NCBI RefSeq assembly: GCF_000004075.3
Contig: NC_026658.2
Span: forward strand, 22,432,075-22,496,074
Direction of reading: 5' to 3'
DNA from: Cucumis sativus
Taxonomy: Eukaryota; Streptophyta; Magnoliopsida; Cucurbitales; Cucurbitaceae
Length of the DNA: 64,000 bases
The position numbers were made by a program, and so were the translations under genes. Below, piece by piece: positions 22,300 to 34,594 of the stretch; position 1 is the stretch's first letter, and every line of letters begins with the position of its first letter. The notes beneath the pieces are model-generated. The model was not told the origin of the DNA, ran no database searches, and saw only the letters and a list, made by a program, of their open reading frames with translations.

Positions 22300-24560
22300 C
22301 TCTCTTAACATTTCTAGTTTGTGGCTGTTTGTTCGGTTTTTGAATTTTTAGATTTGTCTTAATTTTGTGTTTAATAGATTTCTAAATTTTGATTTGTGTT
22401 TAATATGCCTTTGTTCTTTTCAATGTTTGTTCAAAGTTTGCTCCTACAAAACACAGGTATAATGTTTATGGTCCTATTGGATAAAACAAGTTTTTAGATA
22501 ATTTAAATATGTTTGAGAGTGACTTGATATAAAATTTAAGTTAAGGATTTATTAAACATTTTTTTTAGTTTAAATATCAAATAAATATAAAATTAAGAAA
22601 CTTAATAGATACTTTAAATATTGTCATCCAACCAAATTATGTCTATCAATTTTTTTTATAAAAAAGAAATCCCATTTTAACCCATCTGTTTGAGTTTTCA
22701 GAACGTTTCTTTAGTTTTTGGTATATACTTTGTCACTTCTGCTTGGAAATTTGAACGTCAAAGATGTAAGATATCTTGAGAGTTAATTAAAATAGAAGTA
22801 GAAGTTAGAAATTTAAGATCAAATTTAGAAATATTACAAAATGTAGTTCTTATAATATAAGTCTATTCGATATTTGTTAATTTTCTTTTCTAACCAAAAT
22901 TCTAATTTGATTTTTTTTAAAAAAATCTTGCATAGAAAATGAACATTAATATATAAATGTGATGGATGGAATTATAAATTAAAGTAAATTTAGAAATATA
23001 GGTGAAGAAAAAAAAGACAAGAAAGAAAAATTAATATGGTTGTCAAGTAAGGACTCAAATTTTCAAAAGCAAGTATTTTCTTGTTCTTGAACTTAATATT
23101 TTGGTGAGTATTGAAGATTCATATTTTAGTTTCTATCATGAAACCTCAATCATTTTGATCAATGTATACTCAACTTATTCGTATTACATACCAGCATACA
23201 TATTTTAAGTAAGATCTTTTAATAAAAAGGTTAGAGCTATAACATATTAAATAAAAGTATTGTTTAATAAAAGTATTGCAATAAACACTTACAAAGAAAC
23301 AGCTAAAGCAAACATTGTGTTTTAGACTGAAAACTAGAGTTGAAGGAAGGAATAAATAATGTGGCAGATTGACCTGAAAAATGTAGCTGAAGTATAATTT
23401 CCCATGGTTTTTTAAAATAAGGTTTTATAACCAAACTTATTTCAATTTCTTATTCCTTATCTTTAGTATTTTTTTTACTTTAAATCTCTTTCCTCATGGC
23501 TTCTTCTTCTAAATCCCTTTGTTGAAGTATTTCTCCAACGAACAACGTTTCCTTCCTATATCTCGCCTATGAAGATAATTCCAATGACAAATAGTTTTTT
23601 CCTTCAATCAACAATAATGTACATAGTCTTTTTGATTGCTAAATAAACAAAAGCACACATTACGAGAGTAAGAAAACATTGTGAAAATTGTGTTTTAAAA
23701 TAAAAATAGAACCAAATAGAACTATTTCTAAGGATGTAAAAAAAAATGGGCCTAAAAATTCAAATGATATGGATTTTTAAAAAATGTCAAATGATCATTT
23801 GTTGATGTCAAATTTGAGTGAAACTACCAAAACAACTATGCATATGTGGAAAAGCCCAACTTGCTCTCGCTCGTGTGCTCTTCTTTCATCATTCTCTCTT
23901 TGTAAGGTCACTTCCTCTCTTGCCCGTCTCACTCTAGCCTTGGTCACATACCGTTGGGTGGAGAAACTCTCACTCTCTTTCGTTGTCTTGCAAATAATTG
24001 GTTAGAGCTAGTCGGAACATTGTTGGTGAAAACTCCATGGTTGTGAAGAAGAAGGAAGAAATGGGGGCAGAGCTTTTTGAACAACTGAGTATGTGAAGGA
24101 GGAAGAGAAGAGAAGAGAAGAGAAAAGAAAAGAAAGGGCAAATGTGTAAATTCACGTGCTTGTGCACATTAGCAAAAACTTATTAGAGATTTTAGTTTGA
24201 AAAGCGGAGTCATTTGGCATATGGAGCCTTAAAAATAGGTTGTTTTGTTGCAAGTAATTCCAGCCCCAGGGGGAATATGAATATCAATTGGAAAACAAAA
24301 ATTAGGTCAATCTTTACAAAATTCCCTCGAGATATCAATATCTTTGGGAAAGTGGAAAGTCTATTTTGCAGATTTTGCCCAATGATTTTACCGAAAACGC
24401 CATTTCGGACAGTAACCCACCAAATGAAAGGGAAGAAAACGGCGCAAAGTTCTTGGTCAATTTGACTCTCTCAACTCCCAATTCTCCTCCAACTCCTTTT
24501 CTCATCCTCTCCCTTCATTTTCTTTTTCTTTTTCTTTTTCTTTTTTTGGCGCTAATCTTC
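22300..24560. other. AT-rich spacer after SR45
   Basis: The SR45 3' UTR probably ends by about 22300. Beyond it no gene was seen. Short frames at 23784-24167 on both strands lack any family resemblance. Purine and pyrimidine tracts occur at about 24090-24140 (gaagagaagaga type) and 24515-24547 ((TTTTC)n), the latter immediately before the next gene's leader. Confidence 0.55.
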
Positions 24561-25157
24561 CTCTAAACCCTCTTAAATTTCCCATCAGCTCGATTTCCGT
24601 TCTTCCGCTCAGTTGCTGTCAAGAACGTCAGGCAAACACCTCGCTCCAGCGATTTAGGACGGAAATTTCGTTGTTTTCAGGTCTGTTTTTAAGTTACTCA
24701 ATATTTGGCCATGGATTTAGGGCTTTGAATTTTATCCAGACCCGACCTTTTGGATGTTGCTCTAATCGATGGGTTTTGTTCGGTTTTACATTTTACAATC
24801 GGTTATCTTCTGTTTGGTCGCGTGACTTGGGGATCATACTGTTATTTGCCTCGTGTTGATTCTGCAAAAGTTTTTAGTTGTTAGTGATAGATGAAATGAA
24901 GCATGAGTAGAGATTTGTTTGAGTTGGGTATGATAAAATATATGTTTGTTACTAATATTGATTATTCTTTTCGTATGTTTAGTTGACTTTTAAATTCCAG
25001 GTTTTAAGATATATATTAAACCGCACTGTAGTACATAACTCCATGAATTGGTATTTGTTTTTGCCCTCACTGATTGGGCTTTTCGCGTGTTCTTGTATGT
25101 AGATTGAGCTAAGTTGCTTGAATTTGAGGTATTTGGCCGTTGAAAGCATTTCATTTC

Positions 25158-28100
25158 ATGGCAGGCAATGGCCTGCCATCATTGGGTCGTGTGAAACTTA
25201 CTGATATAGCACCATCTGAAGGAGTTCCATCTGAGTCTTTCAAATTGTCAGTCTCAACTCTGTCACATTCACTAGCTCAATACTCTGCTGCCATCATTCA
25301 ATTCCCTGCTTGTGATGGGGCTCTTTTAAGGTCTGGTTTAGATTCTGCGCGTCTCTACTTCCACCAGAGAGCTGCATGTTCATCTGCTGAGTTGATGCAA
25401 AGCAATGATTCACGAGAGTGGTGCAGAACTTCTGGTTACTATGTGGATGCTCAGATGTGGCAAGAAACATATGACTATAGGCCTGGATTGACTCCAGTTG
25501 AGCCCAGCAATGGAATGGAGTTACCACCTGCAGGTTTGCCAGACATATTTGCCCTCTATGGAAAGGCATCTCGAATTATTTTGGATGCCATCAGCTTCTA
25601 TCTAAACTTGCGGAGCTCTCCTTTCACGGAAATACTTGATAATGTTCCTCTAAGAAGTAGGGAGATATCATCTTCTGTGTTGTCTGTGTGCTGTTATGGG
25701 AGACCCTCATTTCACGGAGAGCATCACCATAAGTTAACTGCTCAAGAGGATAGCCAGTTGGCCATGTATACGTCAGACCATGACAATCAAATTGATAAAA
25801 GTCTTATTACTCTGTTCAAGGCGGATAAGGCAGGTTTACTAATAAAGGATTTCAATGGTAGATGGATTCTTGTGGATGGGGATCTTGGCCCTCAAGATGC
25901 TATAGTTTATCCTGGACTTGCACTCTATCAAGCAACCGCAGGATATGTGAATCCTGCTTTGCTCAGAACAGATGTGAATAATATTCAAGGTAGTATGTAT
26001 GGACGGTGTTCCTTGTCATTCAAACTCATGCCTAAATCTATGACTAGCCTCAGTTGTTCAGAAATGAGAGCTGCTGGCCATGGGGTAGATGTTCAGTTCC
26101 AGCTTCCAGTACCAGTGGATGACTTTATGCAGAGATCACACTCAACTGACCAACTCTTTAATCGCCCAAATTTTCAGAATTTCAGTTTCTCTACATCCCA
26201 AGATGGTAGGCCAAATCTTTTTATAATTTCTAATTTTGGAGCCGATGAATGTCATTTGTTGAGGTTTTTCCCCTTTTTTCCTGTAACCTCCCTTGGTATG
26301 AGCTCGGCTCTCCCTTTTTTGGTAGTTTAATTACATCAATTAAATTGTTTCTTATAAAAAGAAAAAGGCGTTTATTGAGGGTTGATAATGCAATATTGAT
26401 TTTCTTTTACATGTTAGTACTTAGCATGATGCTTGTGTAGGTCGTTGAAATTTAAATTCCCCTTCCCTTGATGTTTTACCTAGACATAATGAAGAGCCAT
26501 CTGTTTCAATTGCCATTTTGCTATATGAGAATCTCTCATAATGAAAAAGCGTTGTGAGAAAATGATTTATGTTTTAATGGATACTTTTGGGTGAAATATG
26601 GACTGGAAGCCATGTATTTGCATTTGTTATTGCTTGATAGTTTGAATGCTTGCTTTCCTGATTATTTAGTTATTCATTCCCTCTTTATCCTCTTATTGGT
26701 TAGTGTTGCTTCTATAGTAATTTCTTAGCGTTAGTAGCCACCTTAGTGAGAAGCTTTCAATTAACAGGGTGTTGGATCGATGAAATGCTGGTACAGGATC
26801 CATAAAAATGAGGAGGAGAAAGAATAATTCAAGTACCAAACCTCTACCCCCTTCTAAGAGATTACGGCTTGAGGCACAGAGAGTTCTGAAGGAGAAAGTA
26901 CAAGATATTGCAGATAAGAAGGGTATCAAATTGAGGTTCTGTAATCTGAAGGATTGTGAGAGTCACATTCACACATTAGATAGCCCTTGTGCCAGCACAA
27001 GAATGGAGATTGGGTGGCCTCCTGGAGTGCCATTTGTTCATCCTCACGACCTACCTAATAAGGCAAAAATTGGTTTTCTCGAAGCTTACGAGCCTGGTTG
27101 GACAGATAGTCATGACGTTGAATTGAGTCTTACTGAACCTGGACAAGTGGGTCAACAGTCAACCAACTGTAAGTGAATCTCTGTCATATTCATATATGCG
27201 TGCATTTCGACTGGTTCTTGTTTCTTACTCCAACAAGTTCCTGCTTTTCAATCAATGTGAATAAAAAGCTTGCTGATTTTGGTTCAATTCGAAAAGTCCT
27301 TGTGGTATAGATACTTGTTTATTATAGTATTACCTTTGGAAAGAGAAATCATAGGTGTGCATCACTATTTTTCCTATTGTGTGAAGGTGGGTAAGCACAT
27401 AGTTCAAAATTGTAAGCATGTATATTCTTTCCCATTACATTATTATTCCCCTCCTTTCCCCTTTCCCCATTTTTATCATCGTTTGCAGATTCATGTTTAC
27501 TATTATTTCTCTTCTATCCCACTGAAACTGGCCAGTCTTTTCTTAATTTGGCTGCCGAAAATCTCTGAGATAATTTTATGATCAAGAAATTAGGAAGATT
27601 AACAGAAGTGGTTGATGCAAGAGATAGCTTTATTGCAATGCTGCATTTGATGTGCCTTAGCTATGCATTTGTGAGTGTAGAAAATTTGATATATGATTTG
27701 AACTTGTGTCCATGTCCTTTGTTTCTCATAAAAAAGTTGTGATCATCTCTGGTGGCTGTGGGAACTATTGACGGAGATTAATTTAGTTCACAAGTGATTT
27801 GGAGCCTAAGGTATATATTTCCTAGAGGCTTGAAGATAATTGTGTTGGAACTTTAGAATTCTGTGTCACACATGTTTCACGGACGTTGGGAGCTCTTTTG
27901 AGGAACAATTTTACAGGCACAACAATCTCTATCCCATTTTTTTAGAAACGAAGGTTATTATTAAAAATGGCCAAAAGCCTCGACAAAACAACCTAAAGGA
28001 CTAGAGGATAAGGCAGGGTCACAAAAAGACCTCCAATCTAAGTTAATGGCATCTATGTTGTAGTTATAAAACCAACTATGTTGAGGCCGTAAAACTACCT

Positions 28101-31100
28101 ATGTTCTGCATATCATGGCTTTAACAAGTTCCTGATTGTTACATTGAAAGAGACATGGCGTTGCTGTCAGGAGCTTGAAAGTTTAGTGTTGGTTAGGCAA
28201 TTGCGTATTCCATTTTTAGAACATCATACTACAACTTGTAGATTTGGCACTGTCTTCGTTCAGTTTGTGTTGTTGCACAAGCATCACCGACCCTACCTTT
28301 CAGCCTTGCACCTTAAAGCCAAGCTCACCTTTCTCTCGCTCCAAATATTTCTTTTTCATTTTTCTTGATCTAAGGGCTTCCTGAATGAATCATTTAGTTT
28401 TTCTTCCTCCCATTTTATTTTTGCTCTACCAGTCTATCTGTGTCTTCTTTTGCTTAAAATGTTTGTTTTAGCTCTATTCTTTTTGGATGATGTTAAAATT
28501 AGTGGGCTTAGCCCGAGGAAGGATTTACCCTAATATCCTTTCTTTTATTTTTTATCACAAGCTTTAACCTATTTATCTTCCCTCTTGTATCTTTTGTTAA
28601 TATGGGAAATTAAAAAGTCAATCGTGGTTTTTCTTTCGGTACTCGGGTTTCTACGTATCTCGGTGTCTATTTTACTTTACGCCTTTTAACATGGTATCAG
28701 AGCAACGTAAAGACGAAACCCTAGACACAAGTGTAAATGAAACTTGAAACCCAAACAGAGACAGCCCCCGTCGCCGCCGCCATGGAAAAGCTGCTCCATC
28801 AGCTTCAGAAGACACTGACAATCATTGTGGGCCAACCCTCGGAGTCAGCCGTGCTGCCCCATGGGAAAAACCAGCCACATGCACTTCAATTGACCGCCCA
28901 CACGCCGCCGCCCAACGCCTCCACTACTCAGCCAATCTACTTCCATTTGTCCACCTCCGTGCGCTGCCACCGCCCTCGGTTTATGGACTGCCATCGTTTC
29001 ACTCCTCGCTGTCTTTTGATTCTTTACAGCCACACATCCATGGTATCGGGATCGACCAAGTCCATAATAAATTAGGGTTTGAAGTGGTGAATCTTTGGCG
29101 CAATCCAAACCAACCGACTTGCCTATGTATTTCAAGAACCCAGTAACTTTGCTCCCTAACTTGGCCTTAAATTATATAACTAGTTCTCTAGCACCATCTA
29201 CAGGTGCCTTTTCAGGAGAGGAGCTGAATGGCCAAAATTACTTTTCCTGGTCTCAATTGATCAAGATGTTTCTCGTGGGTCGTCACCAATTCGGTTTTCT
29301 GACAGGGGAGAATCTCTCTTTCATCCCATGATGCCCTGGAACGTTTTTAAAGATGTGAGGACTCCTTTATTCAGTCCATGTTGATTAAGAGTATAGAACC
29401 ACAAATAGGCAAGCCTTTGCTTTATGCAGCAACTGTGAAGGATCTATGGGACACAACTCATAAACTCTGTTTGAAGCGTCAGAACGCTTCTCATTTGTAT
29501 ACGCTGAGAAAACAAGTCCATGATTGTAAGCAAAGAACTCTGGATGTAACCTTCTACTTCAATAAACTCTCTACTTTGGCAAGAGATGGACTTGTGCAAA
29601 GAAACAGTATGGGATACCTCGAAAGATGGTTTATAGTATGCTTGACTTGAAGAAGTTGATCGGATTTATGACTTCCTTGCAGGTCTCAGTCCCAAGTTTG
29701 ACATTGTTTGCGGTTGTATACTTGGACAGAGACCTCTTCCCTCTTTAACGGAAGTGTGCTATGAAGTTTATCTTGAAGAAGACTGTATGAATGCCATAAG
29801 TGTGCTGGCTACTCTTGCTATTGACTTCGCTACCTTCAGTGCTAGATCTCAACCCTTGATAGAGAAAAAATAACGGAAAACCGATCCCTAGCTATGAGCA
29901 TTGGAAGAAACAGTGGGACACTAAGGATCAATGTTAGAAACTTCATGGTCGTCCCTCAGGAGGTTAGAAACGTTCCTCCAATTATAAACATAATTCAGGG
30001 CATGCTTATATGAGTGAGTCTGCTGGCAATTCTCAACCATCTGGCCCTACTGTAAATCAGAACGTTTCATCCTGCATTCTAGAAGCCATTGCTCAGTTAG
30101 GTATGTCTCAGTCTCTTAGTCTTATCAGTGTTGATGGGAAGAATCCTTGGATCCTCGAGTTGGAGCTACAGATCACTTGACAGGTTTCTATGAGAATTTT
30201 GTTTCTTATATTCCGTGTTCTGGTAATGAGAAGATCATAATAGTTGATGGTTCTTTAGTCCCAATTGTTAGGAAGGGACAAAATTTTCCTTTTGAAGGGC
30301 TATCGCTCCAGAATGTTTTGCATGTGCCTAAAATTTCCTATAATTTGCTATCTATAAGCAAGATCACTCCTAAGCTGAACTGCAAAGCTACTTTCTTACC
30401 TAAATTTGTTTCTTTTCAGGACTTGAGCTCGGGGAGGATGATTGATACTGCATGGTATAGTAGGGGACCTATCTCCTTAATGATGATACCTCCGGTAGTA
30501 GTATCTTTTGGACCAGTTTATTGTCATCATATTTTACTATTTTTTAATAAGATTGTATGTTGTGTCATTTTCGGTTGGGCCACCCAAACTTTAAATATAT
30601 GAAGTATATATTTCCCCATCTCTTCTCTAAAGTTGATGTCTCCTCTTTATCTTGTGATATTTGTATACGGGCCAAACAACATCAGGTCTCCTTCCCCTCA
30701 CAACCATATAAATCAACCCAACTGTTCACCCTTATCTATAGCGACATTTGGGGTCCATCCAAGGTCACTACCTCCTTTGGGAAACGGTGGTTTGTGACTT
30801 TTATTGATGATTATACTCGTCTTCTTATCACTGATAAATCTGACGTTTTCTCTATTTTCCAGAACTTCTATCACACTATTGAACACAGTTCAATGCAAAA
30901 ATTTTGATTCTTCGAAGTGATAATGGTCAGGAGTTTCAAAACCATACCCTTAGTGAGTTCCTAGCCTCCAAGGGTCGGTCACTAGAGCTTATGTGCTTAC
31001 ACCCCTTAACAAAATGGGGTTATCGAGCGAAAAAATCTGTCATCTTTTGGAAGTAGCTCATTCCCTTATGTTGTTACTTCCCTTCCTTTATATACGCGGG

Positions 31101-33621
31101 ATGTTTTCACTGTAGTTTATCTCATTAATAGGAGAAATCTTAGAATGGAAATTGAATCCCCTACTGATTAGCCAACTCTGGTCCAAGACTCTGAACCTCT
31201 TCAAGATTAAGGTATGACTAGTCCTATTAAATCATGTGTTGATAGTAAAATGAGTGAGAATGAAAGTTCTGATATTACTATTTATGAAGATATGAGAGAA
31301 AATGACAATGTTGATGAGATTGAGATCAAAGCAGAAATTGGTGGTAATGAGGCTGAACAAGGTCATTCAGGTAATCTTGATGAGTATGATCCTTCTCTAG
31401 ACATTCTCATTGCGCTGAGAAAAGGTATTAGGTCTTACATGAAACACCCTATTTGTAACTATATTTCCTATGATAGTCTATCTTTACAGTTCGGGGCCTT
31501 CACAGCTAGCCTTGACTCTATCGTGATATTGAAAAGTATTCACATTGCTTTATAGAGTCCTAAATGGAAAATTGCTGTTATGAAAGAGATGAGGACCCTT
31601 GAAAAGAATAAGACTTGAGAGATCTATGCTCCCTAAGGGACATAAAACTGTGGAATGTAAACGAGTGTCACCCTCAAATACAAGGTAGATGAAACCGTTG
31701 ACAGACACATGGCGAGGTTAGTTGCAAAAGGGTTTACTCAGAAACTTTTCCCCAGTTGCTAAACTAAATGCAGTTAGAGTTATGTTATCTTTTGCTATGA
31801 ACAAAGATTGACGACGTCTATATCAGCTAGATGTTTTTTTTTAAAAGGATATGAATCTCACTATTATTAATATAAATAAAGAGACAAAGCTCAATGTACA
31901 TGAGGATTATACAAAGAGCAATAGGGGAGAGAGGATTTGCGTTCTTGAATGGACACTTGGAAGAGGAAGTTTATATGAGCCCCCAAGGTTTGAAGCCTAG
32001 TTTGGTCATCGGGTTTAAACTTCAGAAATCTTTATATGGACTGAAACAGTCACCGAGTGTTTGATAGGTTTACTACCTTTGTCAAGTCCGAATGGAACAG
32101 CCAGGGACACTTGAACAACGCTTTGTTTACAAAAGTCTCCAAGGCTGGGAAGATCGCAGTATTGGTAATTTATGTTGATGATATCGTTTTATCTGGGGAT
32201 AACACTGCTAAAATCATCCAATTGAAAAAGTGGATGGGTGATGAGTTCGAAATCGAAGTTTGGTCATTGGGTTTAAACTTCAGAAATCTTTATATGAATT
32301 GAAACAGTCACCGAGTGGTTTGATAGGTTTACTACCTTTGTCAAGTCTCAATGGTACAGTCAGGGACATTCAGACCACGCTTTGTTTTCAAAAGTTTCCA
32401 AGGCTGAGAAGATCGCAATATTGGTTATTTATGTTTATGACATTGTTTTATCTGGGAATGACACTGCTGAAATCATCCAATTGAAAAAGTGGATGGGTGA
32501 TGAGTTTGAAATCAAAGACTTGGAAAATCTGAAATATTTTCTTGGGATGGAGGTTGCTAGATCTAAAACAGGTATCTCCGTATCTTAAAGGAAGTATACC
32601 CTTGTTTTGTTGACCGAGACAAGTGTGCTGGGATGTCGTCCTGCTGATACACCCATTGAATTCAACTGTAAATTGGAAAATTCAAATGATAAAGTTCTAG
32701 TTGATAAAGAACAATATCAGTGCCTCGTGGGTAATTTGATTTACTTGTCACATACTCGATCATATATTCCTATGTTGTGAGTGCCGTTAGCCATTTCGTG
32801 CAGGCTCGTTATGAGGAGGAACATATGGAGGCAGTTAACAAGAATCTTGAGGTACTTAAAAACAACTCTTAGTAAAGGATTTTTTAGAAAGACAAACATG
32901 AAAGCTATTGAGGCATATACTGACTTTGACTTGGCAAGGTCTATTGTTGACAGGATATCCACCTTCGGTTGCCATACCTGTGTATGGGGCAATCTTGTAA
33001 CTTGGAGGAGTAAGAAGCAAGGAGTTGTGGCCAGAAGCAGTGTTGAGACTGAGTACAGGGCTATGGGTTTGGGGATATGTGAGGAAAACTGGCTCCAGAA
33101 AGTTGTATATGATCTTTATCAGGATTGTGAGGTGTCGATGAAATTATTATGTGATAACAAGGCAGCTATTAGCACCGTCACAATCTAATTCAACATGATA
33201 GAACTAAGTGTGTGGAGATTGATTGACACTTCATTAAAGAAAAGACTAGACAATGGTAGCATATGTTGTTGATGTTCTCACCAAGGGGTTTCTTATACAA
33301 AACTTTGACATTTTTGTAAGGAAGTTGGGTCTCATTGATATCTACATCTCAACTCAAGGGGGAGTGTTAGAATTAGTAGGCTTGGCCCAAGGAAGGATTT
33401 ATCCTAATATCCTTTCCTTTTTTTAATCATAAGTTGTAACCTATTTATCTTCCCTCTTGTGTTGTATCTTTTGTTAATATGAGAAATTAATAAGATAGTC
33501 AATCGTGGTTCTTTTCTCGGTACTCGGATTTCCACGTAACTCTTTGTCTACTTTACTGAACCACTTTTAACAGATGGCAGTGACATAATATTTTTTTCTT
33601 TTTGTTCCTGTTTCTGCAGGA
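25158..33621 (+). CDS. 2-oxoglutarate oxygenase-like protein, probably lacking iron ligands
   Basis: A large exon (25158-26205) and a second (26797-27168) encode essentially the whole 473-residue protein. The splice to 33620 completes a TGA across the junction. A 5' UTR intron appears to run from about 24681 to 25102. Residues 200-290 follow the 2OG-Fe(II) oxygenase/isopenicillin N synthase fold: IDKSLITLF matches the HxD...LTLL strand, GRWILVDG the G-W-V segment, DAIVYPGLAL the 'vvNiGD' strand, and GRCSLSFKLMP the RxS segment (Arg283). The metal site looks broken: the first His aligns with Gln211, Asp213 remains, and the distal His aligns with Leu269. The C-terminal exon is basic (MRRRKNN, KRLRLEAQRVLKEKVQDIA), then ends in a conserved-looking RMEIGWPPGVPFVHPHDLP region. 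I recognise a conserved plant family annotated as oxygenase-like, but no established role. A copia element lies in the last intron. Confidence 0.8.
27940..28050. repeat. Copy of a short dispersed repeat (T-run, A-rich core)
   Basis: A T-run is followed by 'agaaacgaaggttattattaa' and an A-rich, G-patchy tail. The organisation resembles stretches at 17752-17870, 21559-21660 and 31833-31935 in this window: T-run, 'gaaacaa.tttcatt.'-like core, then 'aatgaaag.atacaaaag'-like sequence. They look like copies of one decayed retroposed family. Alignments were done by eye only. Confidence 0.4.
28491..28691 (+). repeat. 5' LTR of the intronic copia element
   Basis: TG...CA bounded, 201 bp. It aligns over its length with 33365-33572; shared blocks include cctatttatcttccctcttg, tcttttgttaatatg and gtcaatcgtggtt. 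It is followed directly by TGGTATCAGAGC. Confidence 0.92.
29095..30907 (+). pseudogene. Copia gag, protease and integrase remnants
   Basis: Separate frames show a UBN2-type gag (29095-29331, LNGQNYFSWSQLIKMFLVG; 29378-29650, DLWDTTHKLCLKRQNASHLY). The region around the protease reads DHLTGFYENFVSY and then NVLHVPKISYNLLSISK (30147-30420). The gag-pre-integrase to integrase part follows (30557-30907, FRLGHPNFKYMK, CDICIRAKQHQVSFP, YSDIWGPSKV, FVTFIDDYTR). Stops and frameshifts separate them, and the integrase catalytic core is truncated after 30907. An earlier frame at 28737-29075 is a GC-rich leader without a recognisable domain. Confidence 0.8.
31640..33188 (+). pseudogene. Copia reverse transcriptase and RNase H remnants
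   Basis: Reverse transcriptase pieces include LVIYVDDIVLSGDN (32160-32205, intact YVDD) and a second copy with YVYDIVLSGND (32415-32460, catalytic Asp lost). Then come DLENLKYFLGMEVARSKTGI and the RNase H region at 32781-33188 (YTDFDLARSIVDR, NLVTWRSKKQGVVARSSVE, LLCDNKAAI). A direct 258-bp tandem duplication covers 32001-32258 and 32259-32517. A short foreign A/T-rich repeat interrupts the frame near 31833-31935. Confidence 0.85.
33365..33572 (+). repeat. 3' LTR of the intronic copia element
   Basis: 208 bp, TG...CA bounded, preceded by a polypurine tract. It is the counterpart of 28491-28691, with several small insertions (for example an extra 'gttgt' and 'aagat'). Confidence 0.92.
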
Positions 33622-34430
33622 ATCAGTTCATGTTCTGTACATTGATGGATTCTCAACGCCTCGTAGCTTGCAACTTAAAAACCAGTTCCATTCATTCATG
33701 GCGTTCATCGGCTCATCATACCTGCACTCAGATTGTTGTTTCAATACCCAATGCTGACAAATCGTGCCTGTTCACGTCTCGAGCAAAGACTGTACATATG
33801 TATTACTTTCTGGGTAAGCTAGTTTCATCTTCATCTCCTTTAACTATTGGACACTTTCATATTATTTGTTGGAGGACAACTCTTGAAGAAAGGGGTTTGT
33901 TAAGTTAGCTAACCAGTGATGGCAATGTAGTGGGAAGAACTATTTCCTTTGAATTCTAGTAGAGATTTTTCTCATGTTAGTCATACCTTCATGTTCCTAG
34001 ACTAGTCCGTATGATGTGTAAAATTTGGGAAATACCATAGAGAGCAGAAATATACAAACTTAAGATTCCTGAAGAAGTATTCCCTGTTTTCTTTCTGTTC
34101 CATTCTTGATGTTGTTTTACTTATATCGCGGATCATGACTTGAGCTCTTCACATTACATTAAACTAATTTTTTTCCCATTTGAAGCTTGAGATCCTTAGA
34201 GCTCATGGGGAATTACTTTCCAAATGCTTAACATGTGTTTCATGTGTGATATATATGTACAAGGACTTGGAATATCACTCTAAATGTCCTTTGTATATTA
34301 TAATGGTCACCAGCATTCTTAACACTCTTTTATCTCATTTAGATTGCAAAACTGATTGTAATATTTTGAATTCTATTATTTACTATTGTTTGGTGATAGT
34401 TTTTAGTTTCATACACATGGAATGGACTCT
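33620..34430 (+). other. Last exon (mostly 3' UTR) of the oxygenase-like gene
   Basis: A strong polypyrimidine tract ending 'tttctgcag' puts the acceptor at 33619. Only the first two bases complete the stop codon; the rest would be 3' UTR. The frame at 33630-33908 looks incidental. The downstream limit is a guess, since no poly(A) site could be fixed. Confidence 0.5.
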
Positions 34431-34594
34431 TTAATATATATTTTGAAGAAACTTGGATGTTACTAGTTTTTAGTTTTACTTCTCTTGCTTGCTTAGTTAT
34501 ATTATATTGTTACAAGAAACTTAGGATGTTGATCAGATTTTGTTCTTAGTTTTTGCCAATTTTCTGTGCTTCATATTTGATTTGATCGATGGAG

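Larger units (their letters stand above)
28491..33572 (+). mobile_element. Ty1/copia LTR retrotransposon inserted in the oxygenase-like gene intron
   Basis: The element is 5.08 kb with both LTRs: 28491-28691 (201 bp) and 33365-33572 (208 bp), each TGTTA...TTTTAACA. It is flanked by gatga (28486-28490) and gatgg (33573-33577), four of five identical. A tRNA-Met-type primer-binding site (TGGTATCAGAGC, 28692-28703) follows the 5' LTR, and a polypurine tract (caagggggag) precedes the 3' LTR. Domain order gag, protease, integrase, reverse transcriptase, RNase H identifies Ty1/copia. The LTRs differ at roughly one position in eight by eye, and every domain is broken, so the insertion is old and inactive. 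It sits in sense orientation in the last intron. Confidence 0.92.

Noticed and set aside
25294..25569. Antisense frame in the oxygenase-like exon
   Set aside because: Shadow of a well-supported coding exon; no domain.
33630..33908. 92-codon open frame at the end of the oxygenase-like gene
   Set aside because: The splice junction gives a stop codon before it, and the frame shows no conserved motif.
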